Assembly: GCA_964655225.1 (NCBI GenBank) | Contig: CAZZMB010000009.1 | Location: 1 to 58,415, forward strand | DNA length: 58,415 bases | Source: JAFMKE01 sp964655225 | GTDB taxonomy: Bacteria > Bacteroidota > Bacteroidia > Chitinophagales > UBA8649 | Reading direction: 5' to 3' | Shown here: in pieces, positions 18,601-26,942 of the stretch | How the letters are laid out: every line of letters starts with the position of its first letter | Position numbering within the stretch: position 1 is the first letter of the stretch | The notes under the pieces: generated by a model | Databases searched by the model: none | What the model was told of the DNA's origin: nothing | Seen by the model: the letters and a program-made list of their open reading frames with translations, nothing else | Translations under genes and position numbers: made by a program

Positions 18601-20267
18601 GAGGAGCAGCACCCTATACCTTGCAATGGGATGCAAGCACAGGTGGTCAAACAACAGATACAGCTGTAAATTTGCTTGCAGGAACCTATATCTTAAATGC
18701 CTCTGATTTTAATGGGTGTCCAGTCTCTGATACGCTTACTATTTATGAGCCTATTGTGCTTGGATTAAACATTGCAGAGGCTGATTCATTGTGCTTTGGA
18801 GGTATTAATGGCGTTCTTGATGCTACAGTAAATGGGGGAGTAAGCCCATACACATACAGTTGGACTGGCCCAAATGGGTTTGCGGATAATCAAGAGGATC
18901 TTGCGGGACTTGAAATAGGAACGTATAACCTTACGGTTTTAGATTTCAACAACTGTTTAGTCAATGAGTCTATTGCCATTACTCAAGTATCAGATGTTGT
19001 TATAAGCTTTTCGGGTACACCCGTGAATTGCTTTGGAGGTAATGATGGAAGCCTTACTGCGCAAGTTGCAAGCGGAGGTTCTGCACCCTTTCAATTTCAG
19101 TGGGATGCAGCAGCTAATAATCAAAATACAGCGACCGCAAACGGTTTAATATCGGGGACATATATGGTAACCATAACCGATGGAAATGGCTGTACTTTTT
19201 CAAATAGTGCATCGGTATCAGAGCCGTTAAGTCCATTAAGTTTGGTAATGGATAGTACATATATTACTTGTGCCGGGTACAGTGACGGAACAGCAACTGC
19301 TATAGTTTCAGGTGGCACATTGGGTTACACTTATTTGTGGAATGACCCTTTAGGGCAGACGACTGCACAAGCAACTGATTTATCAAGCAATAGTTATCAA
19401 GTAACTGTTACTGATGGTAATGGATGTGTGGTGACGGGTTCGGTGATTATTGAAGAACCCTCGCCAGTGGTTGTAGTGCTCACCACAGATTCTGCAAATT
19501 GTTGGGGAGATGCTTCGGGTAGTATCAATGTGTTTGCTGCGGGGGGATCTGGTATAGGGTATTTATACTCCATAGATGGAGGAGAGACCTTTCAATCAAG
19601 TGCAGATTTCGTGGGTCTTCCAGCAGGAATATATAATGAAATTGTTATTCAAGATTTAGGATCGAATGCATCTTGTTTGTCTCAATCTTATGGTATTTCA
19701 GTTTACGAACAGCCTTATTTTTCCTTTGAAGTTATACCTGGGGATACAACTTTGCAGTTGGAAGAAAGTTTAGGCTTAAGTTTATCGGTTACATCACCAA
19801 ATTATCTTTTGAGTGATATCAGTCAAGTAAGCTGGTTTCCGACCAATGGTTTAAATTGCACTGATTGTATCGATCCTACGGTATTGACTTATAACAACTA
19901 TACAAGCTATACGGCAACAGCATTTTACGAGGGGGGAGATGGAGAACTTTGCAATTCGACAGCTAACACGACCATTCAAGTGGAGAATAATTTAGAATTA
20001 TTTATTCCAAACGCATTCACTCCGGGAAGTTTTGATAATGTGAATAATACTTTTGAGGTATTTGGAGAAGGAATAGAGTATGTGACGATGCAGGTCTTCA
20101 ACAGATGGGGAGAAAAAGTTTTTGAGAGCAGCAATCAGCAGGTGTCATGGGACGGCACGTTTAAAGGAGAAATGCAGGGACCTGGAGTCTTTACCTACTA
20201 TGTGAATGTTGAATATTTGGATGGAAAAATTATTGACCGAAAAGGAAGTGTTACCATCCTTAGGTAA
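15615..20267 (+). CDS. Giant T9SS-exported adhesin with SprB repeats and gliding-motility-type C-terminus
   Basis: 1550 aa. Order: signal peptide (1-19, ending LNAQ); three tandem Cys-containing Ig-like repeats of about 85 residues (20-275) built on the 'YTPNLNYFGYDSICLT' pattern; a choice-of-anchor-L domain (about 279-520, GIILTSGNA…FNYVFGSEEYDEY); a Calx-beta-like domain (about 530-650, INGVDYN…DGLFEGTETVKL); a PKD/Ig-like piece; about eight SprB-type repeats (780-1360), each with a Cys followed by G-x-x-D/N-G and ending near G-x-G-Y-x-x-x-V-x-D; a stalk; and a gliding-motility-associated sorting domain (1458-1550, LFIPNAFTPG…VFNRWGEKVFES). It should be secreted by T9SS and displayed as a surface filament, for adhesion or gliding. 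The last 500 residues match the next gene without gaps. Confidence 0.9.
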   Translation: MKNLLFSIICLMFSVALNAQQTIVLEDNTLVICDSALNGGASADTMYLCQQAFEGTVILNGLCAEYTPNLNYFGYDSICLTTCIAGVCIDTVVNITVQPEGESIYQTTLEDAPFFVCEAVISGGSNVVIAGCSSPLFGTAVYNPACVIYSPPLNYVGLDSFCIVSCLDTLCDTSTLVMSITPVTETINVSVPGNGEVTICFPDLLTVVDSVSGFSLSCGPTNNNGIPLVNSAQQCVTYTPNANFDGTGLTGTDQICISVCNSVGICDETNININITGFQVTNNFNATQLAESLAGAGVSITGAFLNCPNNASGSFVNSPNALGLDDGIILTSGNAIDVQDASPLTFISTDNAAPGDLDLTNLIAATNPGLESTDACVLEFDVEVLGDSLTFNYVFGSEEYDEYVCSNFNDVFGFFVSGANPSGPAYVNQNVALIPGTTTPVSINSVNIGAVGTAGTATTPGCNTSNAVFFNGTVTDIAYDGNTVALQSKILTTPCTSYHFKLGVADGSPLGAGDRIFDSGVFVEAGSFVSLPVTLASSTVLGEGFVNAVEGCVDGLFNFQLNEALPVDYGIKFQISGTAINGVDYNLIQDSLTFFAGDTQVMINIIPINDGLFEGTETVKLFLLNPCTSLPFDSAELSIIDLIPFNLSTLPDTICPGDTSILHATIAGDDNNLAIYNWTPNNGTIMDVDSGYTAVTPSTTSDFFVEYTLGGCTQSDTTSVFVSLFDVAYNTQLISCPGANDGGFTAIPSNSIGNVSYLWQPSASTDSFVNNLNTDTITLTLMDESGLSCGVLEDTLFLLEPTGLSFTTEITNVSCNGSSDGSVLIANLTPNSSYQVDIVFNGIPLPSQNVVADNNGAYFLGNLSPGVYDSVVIANLASGCSNSFGFTISEPAVQTATIIAPGAVLCAGGTIDSLIAFVAGGTAPFSFLWSTNDITQTITGLTPGSYWLEVTDSNSCVAADTFVVSQPNALALNILGDSVSCFGENDGMVYVDSITGGAAPYTLQWDASTGGQTTDTAVNLLAGTYILNASDFNGCPVSDTLTIYEPIVLGLNIAEADSLCFGGINGVLDATVNGGVSPYTYSWTGPNGFADNQEDLAGLEIGTYNLTVLDFNNCLVNESIAITQVSDVVISFSGTPVNCFGGNDGSLTAQVASGGSAPFQFQWDAAANNQNTATANGLISGTYMVTITDGNGCTFSNSASVSEPLSPLSLVMDSTYITCAGYSDGTATAIVSGGTLGYTYLWNDPLGQTTAQATDLSSNSYQVTVTDGNGCVVTGSVIIEEPSPVVVVLTTDSANCWGDASGSINVFAAGGSGIGYLYSIDGGETFQSSADFVGLPAGIYNEIVIQDLGSNASCLSQSYGISVYEQPYFSFEVIPGDTTLQLEESLGLSLSVTSPNYLLSDISQVSWFPTNGLNCTDCIDPTVLTYNNYTSYTATAFYEGGDGELCNSTANTTIQVENNLELFIPNAFTPGSFDNVNNTFEVFGEGIEYVTMQVFNRWGEKVFESSNQQVSWDGTFKGEMQGPGVFTYYVNVEYLDGKIIDRKGSVTILR

Positions 20268-20336
20268 TCTCATTCGAAATACGTTTAACTTACAGACCTC
20301 AATTGATTATATTTACCTTCAATTTTTAAGTTTATT

Positions 20337-23300
20337 ATGAAGAAGTACCTAACGATACTATTGCTTTTATTTGTGCACTCCGTTTTTGCTCAAAATTTTA
20401 ATCTAGATGCAACTACAACTGTTAATCTCGATTGCGGAATTGGCGGAGTACTTTTTGATAGTGGGGGAGCGGGTGCAGACTATGCAGGCGGGCAAAATTT
20501 CGCATTTACAATTTGTACTAATGGAGATCCATTGAGTGTTGAGGTTGTTTCGGTTTTAATGGGTGCTGGAGATTTTTTAGCAGTTTTTGATGGGACCAAC
20601 ACATCTACTGCACCCTTGTTGTTTGTTTTCGATGAAAACAATTCTCTAGCTCCAGGAACTTTATTAAGAGCCTCTGCTGCAAATGCCACCGGGTGTTTAA
20701 CCTTTCAGATTTCTTCGGATGTAACAATTAACGGAAGTTTTGAATTTGATCTATCTTGTTTGCCTGCATGTCAGAGTATCGAAGCAGAAATCCTCAACTC
20801 CACACCGCTTGTTAGTCTTAATGATACCAATTATGTCGATCTATGTCCAGATGACTCATTGATAATAACAGCTACTGGATTTTATGCTCAAAACAATATA
20901 GCGTATGCGCAAAGTGATGCTAGTTCTCAGTTTTTTTGGGATTTTGGCGCTATTGGTCTTGATACTGGGCAAACGGTGGTGATATCCGATATCCCTGCCA
21001 GTATCTATTCAGTTAGTCTGATCGTTGAAGATGTCAATGGATGTCGATCGATTAATGAGCTACCAATAAAGATAAGACAGGCACCTGACCCTCTTTTAAC
21101 TTCCATGGTAGAGGACTCCATTTTATGTTTAAATGAGATATCTACAATATATAGTCAAATATTCAATCAGACTATAGATTCAGTTATTACGGGTGATACC
21201 ATTCGATTGGAGTCTTCTGTTTCTGTGACGGATACAGTGTTCCTTCCAGATGATGCAAATAATATATCGGGGGATGGAATTACAACTCCCGTGATATACG
21301 AATTGCCCATAACAGGGTATCAACAGGGCGCACAAATTCTTGCTGTAAATGATTTGATTGAAGTTTGCTTGGATATAGAGCATTCGTATATAGGAGACTT
21401 AGATATTGTTTTAGTTTGCCCTTCCGGGCAAAGTGTGTCGCTTATCGACTTTACTCCTCCAAATGCTTTTAGCAATGAATTAGGGATTTCTGCTTTCGTT
21501 GGACAGGGTACACCCTTTACATATTGTTGGAGTCCTCTATCTACTGCAGGTAGTATAGCTGGAGGACAGCCTGCATTGGTTAATGATCCGGTATTAGCGG
21601 GGACTTATGAGGCTACTGGGAATTGGGCAAATTTGATTGGATGTCCCTTAAATGGGATATGGGAAATTCAGATTTTTGATGATTTTGGTGGCGATGATGG
21701 ACATACTTTTGGCGCAAGTGCTTCATTCAATCCAGCTTTGTTAGCATCGAATGATTCTTTGATTGTTACCTATCAAAATCCATTGTGGCAGCCAAATAAT
21801 AACATAAGCAGTTCGCTAAACAATGACTCTATTCAAATCACTTTGACTGATACCTCTCAGACAGAGTTCTACTTTTCTGTTGAAGATAATTTGGGTTGCC
21901 AGTATTTTGATACATCAAGTATTATTAAGGACGTATATAGGGTAGTTGCCTCGCCGGATAGTGTGACTATATGCTCTGGAGAATCCATTCAATTATTTGC
22001 AGAGATTGAACCTGATGACAATATAAGTTGTGAGGCCAATTATGACGTATACTCAATTCCTTATTATAAGGAGTTTGGTGCAGATACTTCCATTGTTTTT
22101 ACTCAGGCGGACAATGGAGTTAGTCAAATCATCGATTTACCTTTTGCCTTTCCTATCTTCTGCGCGAATCAGTCACAGCTGAGGTTAACATCAAATGGTT
22201 ACTTGCAGTTCGGTGCTTCTGCATTCTCTCTCGCCAATAATTTAACTATCCCCGCCAATCTTTTACCTAACAATATTATCGCTCTAATGTGGGATGATTT
22301 AATTGATAGCCTTGGTACTTCAAGCTACTTTACTGCAGGCACTGCTCCCAATAGACGATTTGTGATTAATATAGATTTAGTGCATGTGGGAGGGTCTGTC
22401 GCAACTGAACGTGTGTTGGGTCAAATTATATTACATGAATCTCAGAGTTATTTTGATTTAATTTGTGAAAATTGTCAAAATGATGTTAGTGATCCTACAG
22501 CAACTCAAGGAACAGAGAATTTTACAGGTTTTTTTGGTGCAGTAACACCAGGAAGAAATAACACAAATTGGAGTGCTTCGAATAGTGCCTATCGGTATTT
22601 TCCTCAAAATAGTTTAAATACTTATACCACTTCATGGACTCCCGCGGGATCTTTGTCCGGAGCAAATACACCTTCACCATTGGCATCACCTTCTTCTTCC
22701 ACTCAATACATTGTAGATATTACAAGTCCCAATAACTGCACATATAGCGATACGCTGTTCATTATCGCAGGGGGAAGTTACTCATACTCCGTGTCCAATG
22801 ATACAACGATTTGTCTTGGTGATACGGTACAATTAAGTGTAACGGGCGGTTCGCAATCTTTTAATTGGGCGCCAAACAATGGCAGTATATCTGATTCTTC
22901 AATTTTCAATCCATTGGTTTACCCCAATACTACCACTACTTATGGAGTGGCGCTGGACTCTGCTGGTTGTGTAGCATTTGATAGTGTAACGGTAACAGTT
23001 AGTAATGTAACAGTTGATTCAACCCTTGTTATTCTGGAAACTTGTGTAGGACAAGCAGACGCAAGCATTGAGATAGTGACTTCAGGATCTGCTAATCCAC
23101 AATATTCTATAAATGGCGGTATCTCGTTTAGTCCTAACAATATCTTCCAACCCTTAGCTGCAGGATTGTATGACATTGTGGTAAATGAAAATGGTTTATG
23201 TGATACATCTTATCAAGTAAATATTGTTGGTGGGACCCCATTAGTATTTGATTCTATTGTTTTTCAAGACCCTTTGTGTGGTAATGTTAATGATGGAATG

Positions 23301-25682
23301 ATTGATGTATATGTTTCAAGTGGTATTCAACCTTATGCTTTCAGTACAGATGGAGGAATAAGCACTCAAGCATCTAACAGCTTTGCAGGATTAGCAGGAG
23401 GACCTTACCAAGTATACCTCGAGGATAGCTTGGGATGTTTTATTGATTCCTTAGTAGATTTAAATCAAGCTGCTAGTTTGGTCTCCAGTATCACACAAGT
23501 AGATAGCATTTTGTGCTTCGAAAATATTGACGGGCAAATTGAAGTGGGTGCTACTGGAGGACAAGCCCCTTACCAGTATAGTATTGATAATGTGAACTTT
23601 GCACCTGATTCAATTTTCACAAACTTAAGTGCAGGTGTTTATACCGTTTTTGTTTTAGATACTAATTTATGTATTGACAGTATTGATATTGAGGTCTTTG
23701 CCCCAGTTGCTATAAGTTTAACTACTGATAGTACAAATGTAAGTTGTAAGGATTTAGCTGATGGAACTGCTACAGTGACTGCAAGTGGTGGATCTGGATC
23801 CTTCACTTACGCATGGGACGATGCATTGTCACAAACAACAGCCACAGCGTTTGGATTGGATACGGGTGATTATCAAGTAATTGTATCTGATGGTAATGGC
23901 TGTCAAGATAGTATCACGATAAATATTGATGAACCAGACTCCCTTTTATTAAGCCTCGATAATGTAACAAATATTCTTTGTAATGGAGCTTCTACTGGAG
24001 AAATAGCGGTAAGTACTTCAGGAGGAAGCCTTCCATATACTTACCAATGGTCAAATGGTGGTGGAGCAAACGAAGATGTAAGCGCTGCAACTGCAGGTAG
24101 CTATTCATTGACTGTTATAGATGGCAATAATTGTAATGCTCAGTTAACTTCGGTTATTAATGAACCGCTTGCTTTAGGAATAAACTTGACTGAAACGAAT
24201 CTGCTGTGCTTTGGCGATAATACTGGTGCCATAGATGCTTTGCTTAGTGGTGGAGTTTTGCCATACAACTACAGTTGGACTGGCCCCAATGGATTTACCG
24301 ACAACCAAGAAGACCTTGCAGGACTTGCTTCAGGAACGTATACACTTGCGGTAACAGATTCGAATAACTGCGCACTGAGCCAGTTTATTACCCTTACCCA
24401 ACCAGGAGATGGATTAATAACTTTTACTGGCTCAGCGGTTAATTGCTTTGGAGGTAATGACGGAAGTCTTACTGCTCAAATTGTGAGTGGAGGAACACCG
24501 CTATTTCAATTCCAATGGGATGCAGCGGCAAACAATCAAAATACAGCTACAGCTTCAGGTTTGATAGCAGGTACATATTCGGTCACTGTAACGGATGGAA
24601 ATGGATGTACGTATTCAAATAGTGCATCTGTATCAGAGCCACTACTTCCGTTAAGTATTCTATTGGATAGTACTATTATAACCTGCGCTGGATATAGTGA
24701 TGGGACAGCGACAGCAATAGTATCAGGTGGAACAGCAGGATATACTTATTTATGGAGTGATCCCTTAGGACAGACTACAGCAATAGCGACGGGTTTATCG
24801 AGTAATAGTTATCAAGTAACCGCAACAGACGCTAACGGTTGTTCAACAACGGGATCTGTAATCATTGAAGAGCCAACGCCAGTTGTCGTGGTAGCGACAC
24901 CAGATTCAGTAAATTGCTGGGGAGATGCATCGGGAAGCGTTAATATCTTTGCCACGGGAGGAACAGGCCTAGGTTATTCTTACTCCATCGACGGTGGGGA
25001 GACCTTTCAGTCAAGTCCAAATTTTTTAGGACTTCCAGCAGGGGTATATGATGAAATTATTATTCAAGATTTGGGTTCGAATTCGCTTTGCCTATCTCAA
25101 TTGTCCAGTACGACAGTATTCGAACAGCCTTATTTTTCATTTGTAGTTGTACCAGAAGATACGACCTTACAATTAGAAGCAAGTATAACACTGAGCTTAA
25201 CCGTTACGTCACCAAACTATGCAGATGGTGATATTGCTCAAGTAAGCTGGTTTCCGACAACGGGCTTAAATTGCAGTGATTGCATAGATCCAACAGTTTT
25301 GACTTATGAGAACTACACCACTTATACGGCAACGGCTTATTATGTGGGAGATGATGGAGAGCTATGCAATACTGCTGCCAATACGACAATACAGTTGGAG
25401 AATAATTTACAATTGTTTATTCCAAATGCATTTACTCCTGGAAGTTTCGATAATGTGAATAATACTTTTGAGGTGTTTGGAGAAGGAATCGAGTACGTGA
25501 CGATGCAGGTATTCAACAGATGGGGCGAAAAAGTATTTGAGAGTGGTAATCAGCAGGTTTCATGGGATGGTACGTTAAAAGGAGAGATGCAAGGACCAGG
25601 AGTATTTACGTACTATGTGAACGTAAAATATTTGGATGGGAAAATTATTGATAGAAAAGGAAGTGTTACCTTACTAAGGTAG
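20337..25682 (+). CDS. Giant T9SS-exported adhesin, paralogue of the preceding gene
   Basis: 1781 aa. Signal peptide (1-18, ending VFAQ); CUB-like domain (about 25-145); a PKD-like piece; a proprotein-convertase P-type jelly roll (about 295-467, HSYIGDLDIVLVCPSG…GIWEIQIFDDFGGDDG); a nidogen-like segment (about 572-758, LPFAFPIFC…LTSNGYLQFG…IALMWDDL); about nine SprB-type repeats (890-1585); a stalk; and a gliding-motility-associated T9SS sorting domain (1689-1781). Residues 1282-1781 align gap-free with 1051-1550 of the upstream gene (constant 5415-nt offset), and the sorting domains differ at only a few residues. N-termini are unrelated. The 69-nt gap suggests co-transcription or duplicated promoters. 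Binding target unknown; a role in surface adhesion or gliding is inferred. Confidence 0.9.
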   Translation: MKKYLTILLLLFVHSVFAQNFNLDATTTVNLDCGIGGVLFDSGGAGADYAGGQNFAFTICTNGDPLSVEVVSVLMGAGDFLAVFDGTNTSTAPLLFVFDENNSLAPGTLLRASAANATGCLTFQISSDVTINGSFEFDLSCLPACQSIEAEILNSTPLVSLNDTNYVDLCPDDSLIITATGFYAQNNIAYAQSDASSQFFWDFGAIGLDTGQTVVISDIPASIYSVSLIVEDVNGCRSINELPIKIRQAPDPLLTSMVEDSILCLNEISTIYSQIFNQTIDSVITGDTIRLESSVSVTDTVFLPDDANNISGDGITTPVIYELPITGYQQGAQILAVNDLIEVCLDIEHSYIGDLDIVLVCPSGQSVSLIDFTPPNAFSNELGISAFVGQGTPFTYCWSPLSTAGSIAGGQPALVNDPVLAGTYEATGNWANLIGCPLNGIWEIQIFDDFGGDDGHTFGASASFNPALLASNDSLIVTYQNPLWQPNNNISSSLNNDSIQITLTDTSQTEFYFSVEDNLGCQYFDTSSIIKDVYRVVASPDSVTICSGESIQLFAEIEPDDNISCEANYDVYSIPYYKEFGADTSIVFTQADNGVSQIIDLPFAFPIFCANQSQLRLTSNGYLQFGASAFSLANNLTIPANLLPNNIIALMWDDLIDSLGTSSYFTAGTAPNRRFVINIDLVHVGGSVATERVLGQIILHESQSYFDLICENCQNDVSDPTATQGTENFTGFFGAVTPGRNNTNWSASNSAYRYFPQNSLNTYTTSWTPAGSLSGANTPSPLASPSSSTQYIVDITSPNNCTYSDTLFIIAGGSYSYSVSNDTTICLGDTVQLSVTGGSQSFNWAPNNGSISDSSIFNPLVYPNTTTTYGVALDSAGCVAFDSVTVTVSNVTVDSTLVILETCVGQADASIEIVTSGSANPQYSINGGISFSPNNIFQPLAAGLYDIVVNENGLCDTSYQVNIVGGTPLVFDSIVFQDPLCGNVNDGMIDVYVSSGIQPYAFSTDGGISTQASNSFAGLAGGPYQVYLEDSLGCFIDSLVDLNQAASLVSSITQVDSILCFENIDGQIEVGATGGQAPYQYSIDNVNFAPDSIFTNLSAGVYTVFVLDTNLCIDSIDIEVFAPVAISLTTDSTNVSCKDLADGTATVTASGGSGSFTYAWDDALSQTTATAFGLDTGDYQVIVSDGNGCQDSITINIDEPDSLLLSLDNVTNILCNGASTGEIAVSTSGGSLPYTYQWSNGGGANEDVSAATAGSYSLTVIDGNNCNAQLTSVINEPLALGINLTETNLLCFGDNTGAIDALLSGGVLPYNYSWTGPNGFTDNQEDLAGLASGTYTLAVTDSNNCALSQFITLTQPGDGLITFTGSAVNCFGGNDGSLTAQIVSGGTPLFQFQWDAAANNQNTATASGLIAGTYSVTVTDGNGCTYSNSASVSEPLLPLSILLDSTIITCAGYSDGTATAIVSGGTAGYTYLWSDPLGQTTAIATGLSSNSYQVTATDANGCSTTGSVIIEEPTPVVVVATPDSVNCWGDASGSVNIFATGGTGLGYSYSIDGGETFQSSPNFLGLPAGVYDEIIIQDLGSNSLCLSQLSSTTVFEQPYFSFVVVPEDTTLQLEASITLSLTVTSPNYADGDIAQVSWFPTTGLNCSDCIDPTVLTYENYTTYTATAYYVGDDGELCNTAANTTIQLENNLQLFIPNAFTPGSFDNVNNTFEVFGEGIEYVTMQVFNRWGEKVFESGNQQVSWDGTLKGEMQGPGVFTYYVNVKYLDGKIIDRKGSVTLLR

Positions 25683-25705
25683 GGAAGTTCTATGCTGTAA
25701 AAAAT

Positions 25706-25737
25706 AAAAATGGGTGCTTGGTTTAGCGCCCATTTTT
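25706..25737. terminator. Bidirectional intrinsic terminator
   Basis: AAAAATGGGTGC (25706-25717) pairs with GCGCCCATTTTT (25726-25737), 12 bp with one G-U, around an 8-nt loop, with T runs on both strands. It lies between the convergent adhesin gene (ends 25682) and the TPR lipoprotein gene (ends 25740). Confidence 0.9.
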
Positions 25738-25739
25738 GT

Positions 25740-26753
25740 TTAGTTAAGGCGCTCAATAGCAAGAATAATTGTGGTATCCCCTGGAAGCATATTCAGTGCT
25801 TGTTGATAATTTATCAATGCTTGAGTATTATCTCCTTGTATTTCCATAAGGTTTCCCTTCATATAGTAAGCGCCAGCATATTGTGGCTGTATTTGTGTAG
25901 CTAAATCAAAGTGCTTGTATGCTTTGTTTAAGGAGTCTAAGCCAATATAGCAATGTCCAAGATTGAAAAATATTTCATGGTCTTTTGAATTGAGTAAAAT
26001 CATTTTCTTGTATTGTTTAACAGCTAAGTTAAATTCATCTTTCTGCTGATAGTGATAGGCTATTGCATACCTTGCTTCTCTGCTCTTTTTGTCTAATCGT
26101 AAAGCGTTTTCAAAATACTGAACGGATAGGTCGTCGCCATTATAGGAGAACATTAAGCCCAATTGCATGTGGGCATTGTAAAATCCGGGATCAACTTCAA
26201 TACATGTTTGAAAAGATGAAATAGCTTCATTCTCTTTATTAATTTCCTTAAATATCATTCCCTTAAAAAAATACGCCTCAGCATTGTACTTATTCAATTG
26301 AATTAGATCCCTGGTAAAATTTAATGCAGCCTCATAGCGTTGCAGGTAATAATTATAGGCTATAGCTTTAATATATAAGTCTTCATTCTTCGGATTCATA
26401 TTGATGCCCTTACTCATCAATGCTGCAGCATTTGCACCATCGCCCATATCAACAAATAAATCACCGGCAAACATATAGAAATCGGCGTTTAGACTGTCGA
26501 TGAACAGCGCACTATAGATATCAGCTTTGGCTTTTGGAAATAAACCCTTGTTTTTGAAATATACGGCTCTATCAAAATATAAATCAGGATTACGAACATC
26601 CGCCTGAATCAGACTATCTAATATTATGAGCGTGTCGTTTGATTCAATAATCGCTGGATTAACTGCCTCACTTTTCGGATCTGTTTTACAGGCACATATA
26701 AAAAGAAACTGGAGCATTATAAAACTCGATTTTCTTAAGGTATTAATATTCAT
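25740..26753 (-). CDS. TPR-repeat lipoprotein
   Basis: 337 aa. N-terminal hydrophobic stretch followed by a lipobox-like FICAC (Cys22), then an acidic linker and about eight tetratricopeptide repeats with the usual A-x-x-x-Y/F-G/A and P-x-D/N patterns (PDLYFDRAVYF, AEAYFFKGMIF, YNAHMQLGLMF, REARYAIAYHY, HEIFFNLGHCY, AGAYYMKGNLM). It should be anchored in an envelope membrane and act as a protein-protein scaffold. Partner unknown. It is transcribed away from clpB. The last helix carries the stop, which overlaps the terminator region. Confidence 0.88.
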   Translation of the reverse strand: MNINTLRKSSFIMLQFLFICACKTDPKSEAVNPAIIESNDTLIILDSLIQADVRNPDLYFDRAVYFKNKGLFPKAKADIYSALFIDSLNADFYMFAGDLFVDMGDGANAAALMSKGINMNPKNEDLYIKAIAYNYYLQRYEAALNFTRDLIQLNKYNAEAYFFKGMIFKEINKENEAISSFQTCIEVDPGFYNAHMQLGLMFSYNGDDLSVQYFENALRLDKKSREARYAIAYHYQQKDEFNLAVKQYKKMILLNSKDHEIFFNLGHCYIGLDSLNKAYKHFDLATQIQPQYAGAYYMKGNLMEIQGDNTQALINYQQALNMLPGDTTIILAIERLN

Positions 26754-26942
26754 AAGGTAAAGATAGAAAATTTGTATTTCGGTTTGAAATTTATACTTTA
26801 TTTAGCACTTAACTTGTGTCAAAATGTCAAGATATCGCTTGGTTTAGCGACATAAATTCCGATTTTTTATAATGGTTTATATTTTGAAGGAAAAAGATGA
26901 GCATAGCTTGCTTAGTAAGTTGAAAATGAAAAAGAGAGGAAG

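Noticed and set aside
18000..25090. CRISPR-like or tandem DNA repeats
   Set aside because: The periodic similarity is at protein level (SprB repeats, about 75-80 residues) inside two open frames, with no short identical direct repeats or spacers.
26754..26942. CIRCE or sigma-32 type heat-shock element before clpB
   Set aside because: TTAGCACTT appears once, but no GAGTGCTAA partner follows and no CTTGAAA/CCCCAT pair is present; only a short TGTCAA direct repeat and a 5-bp dyad are seen.
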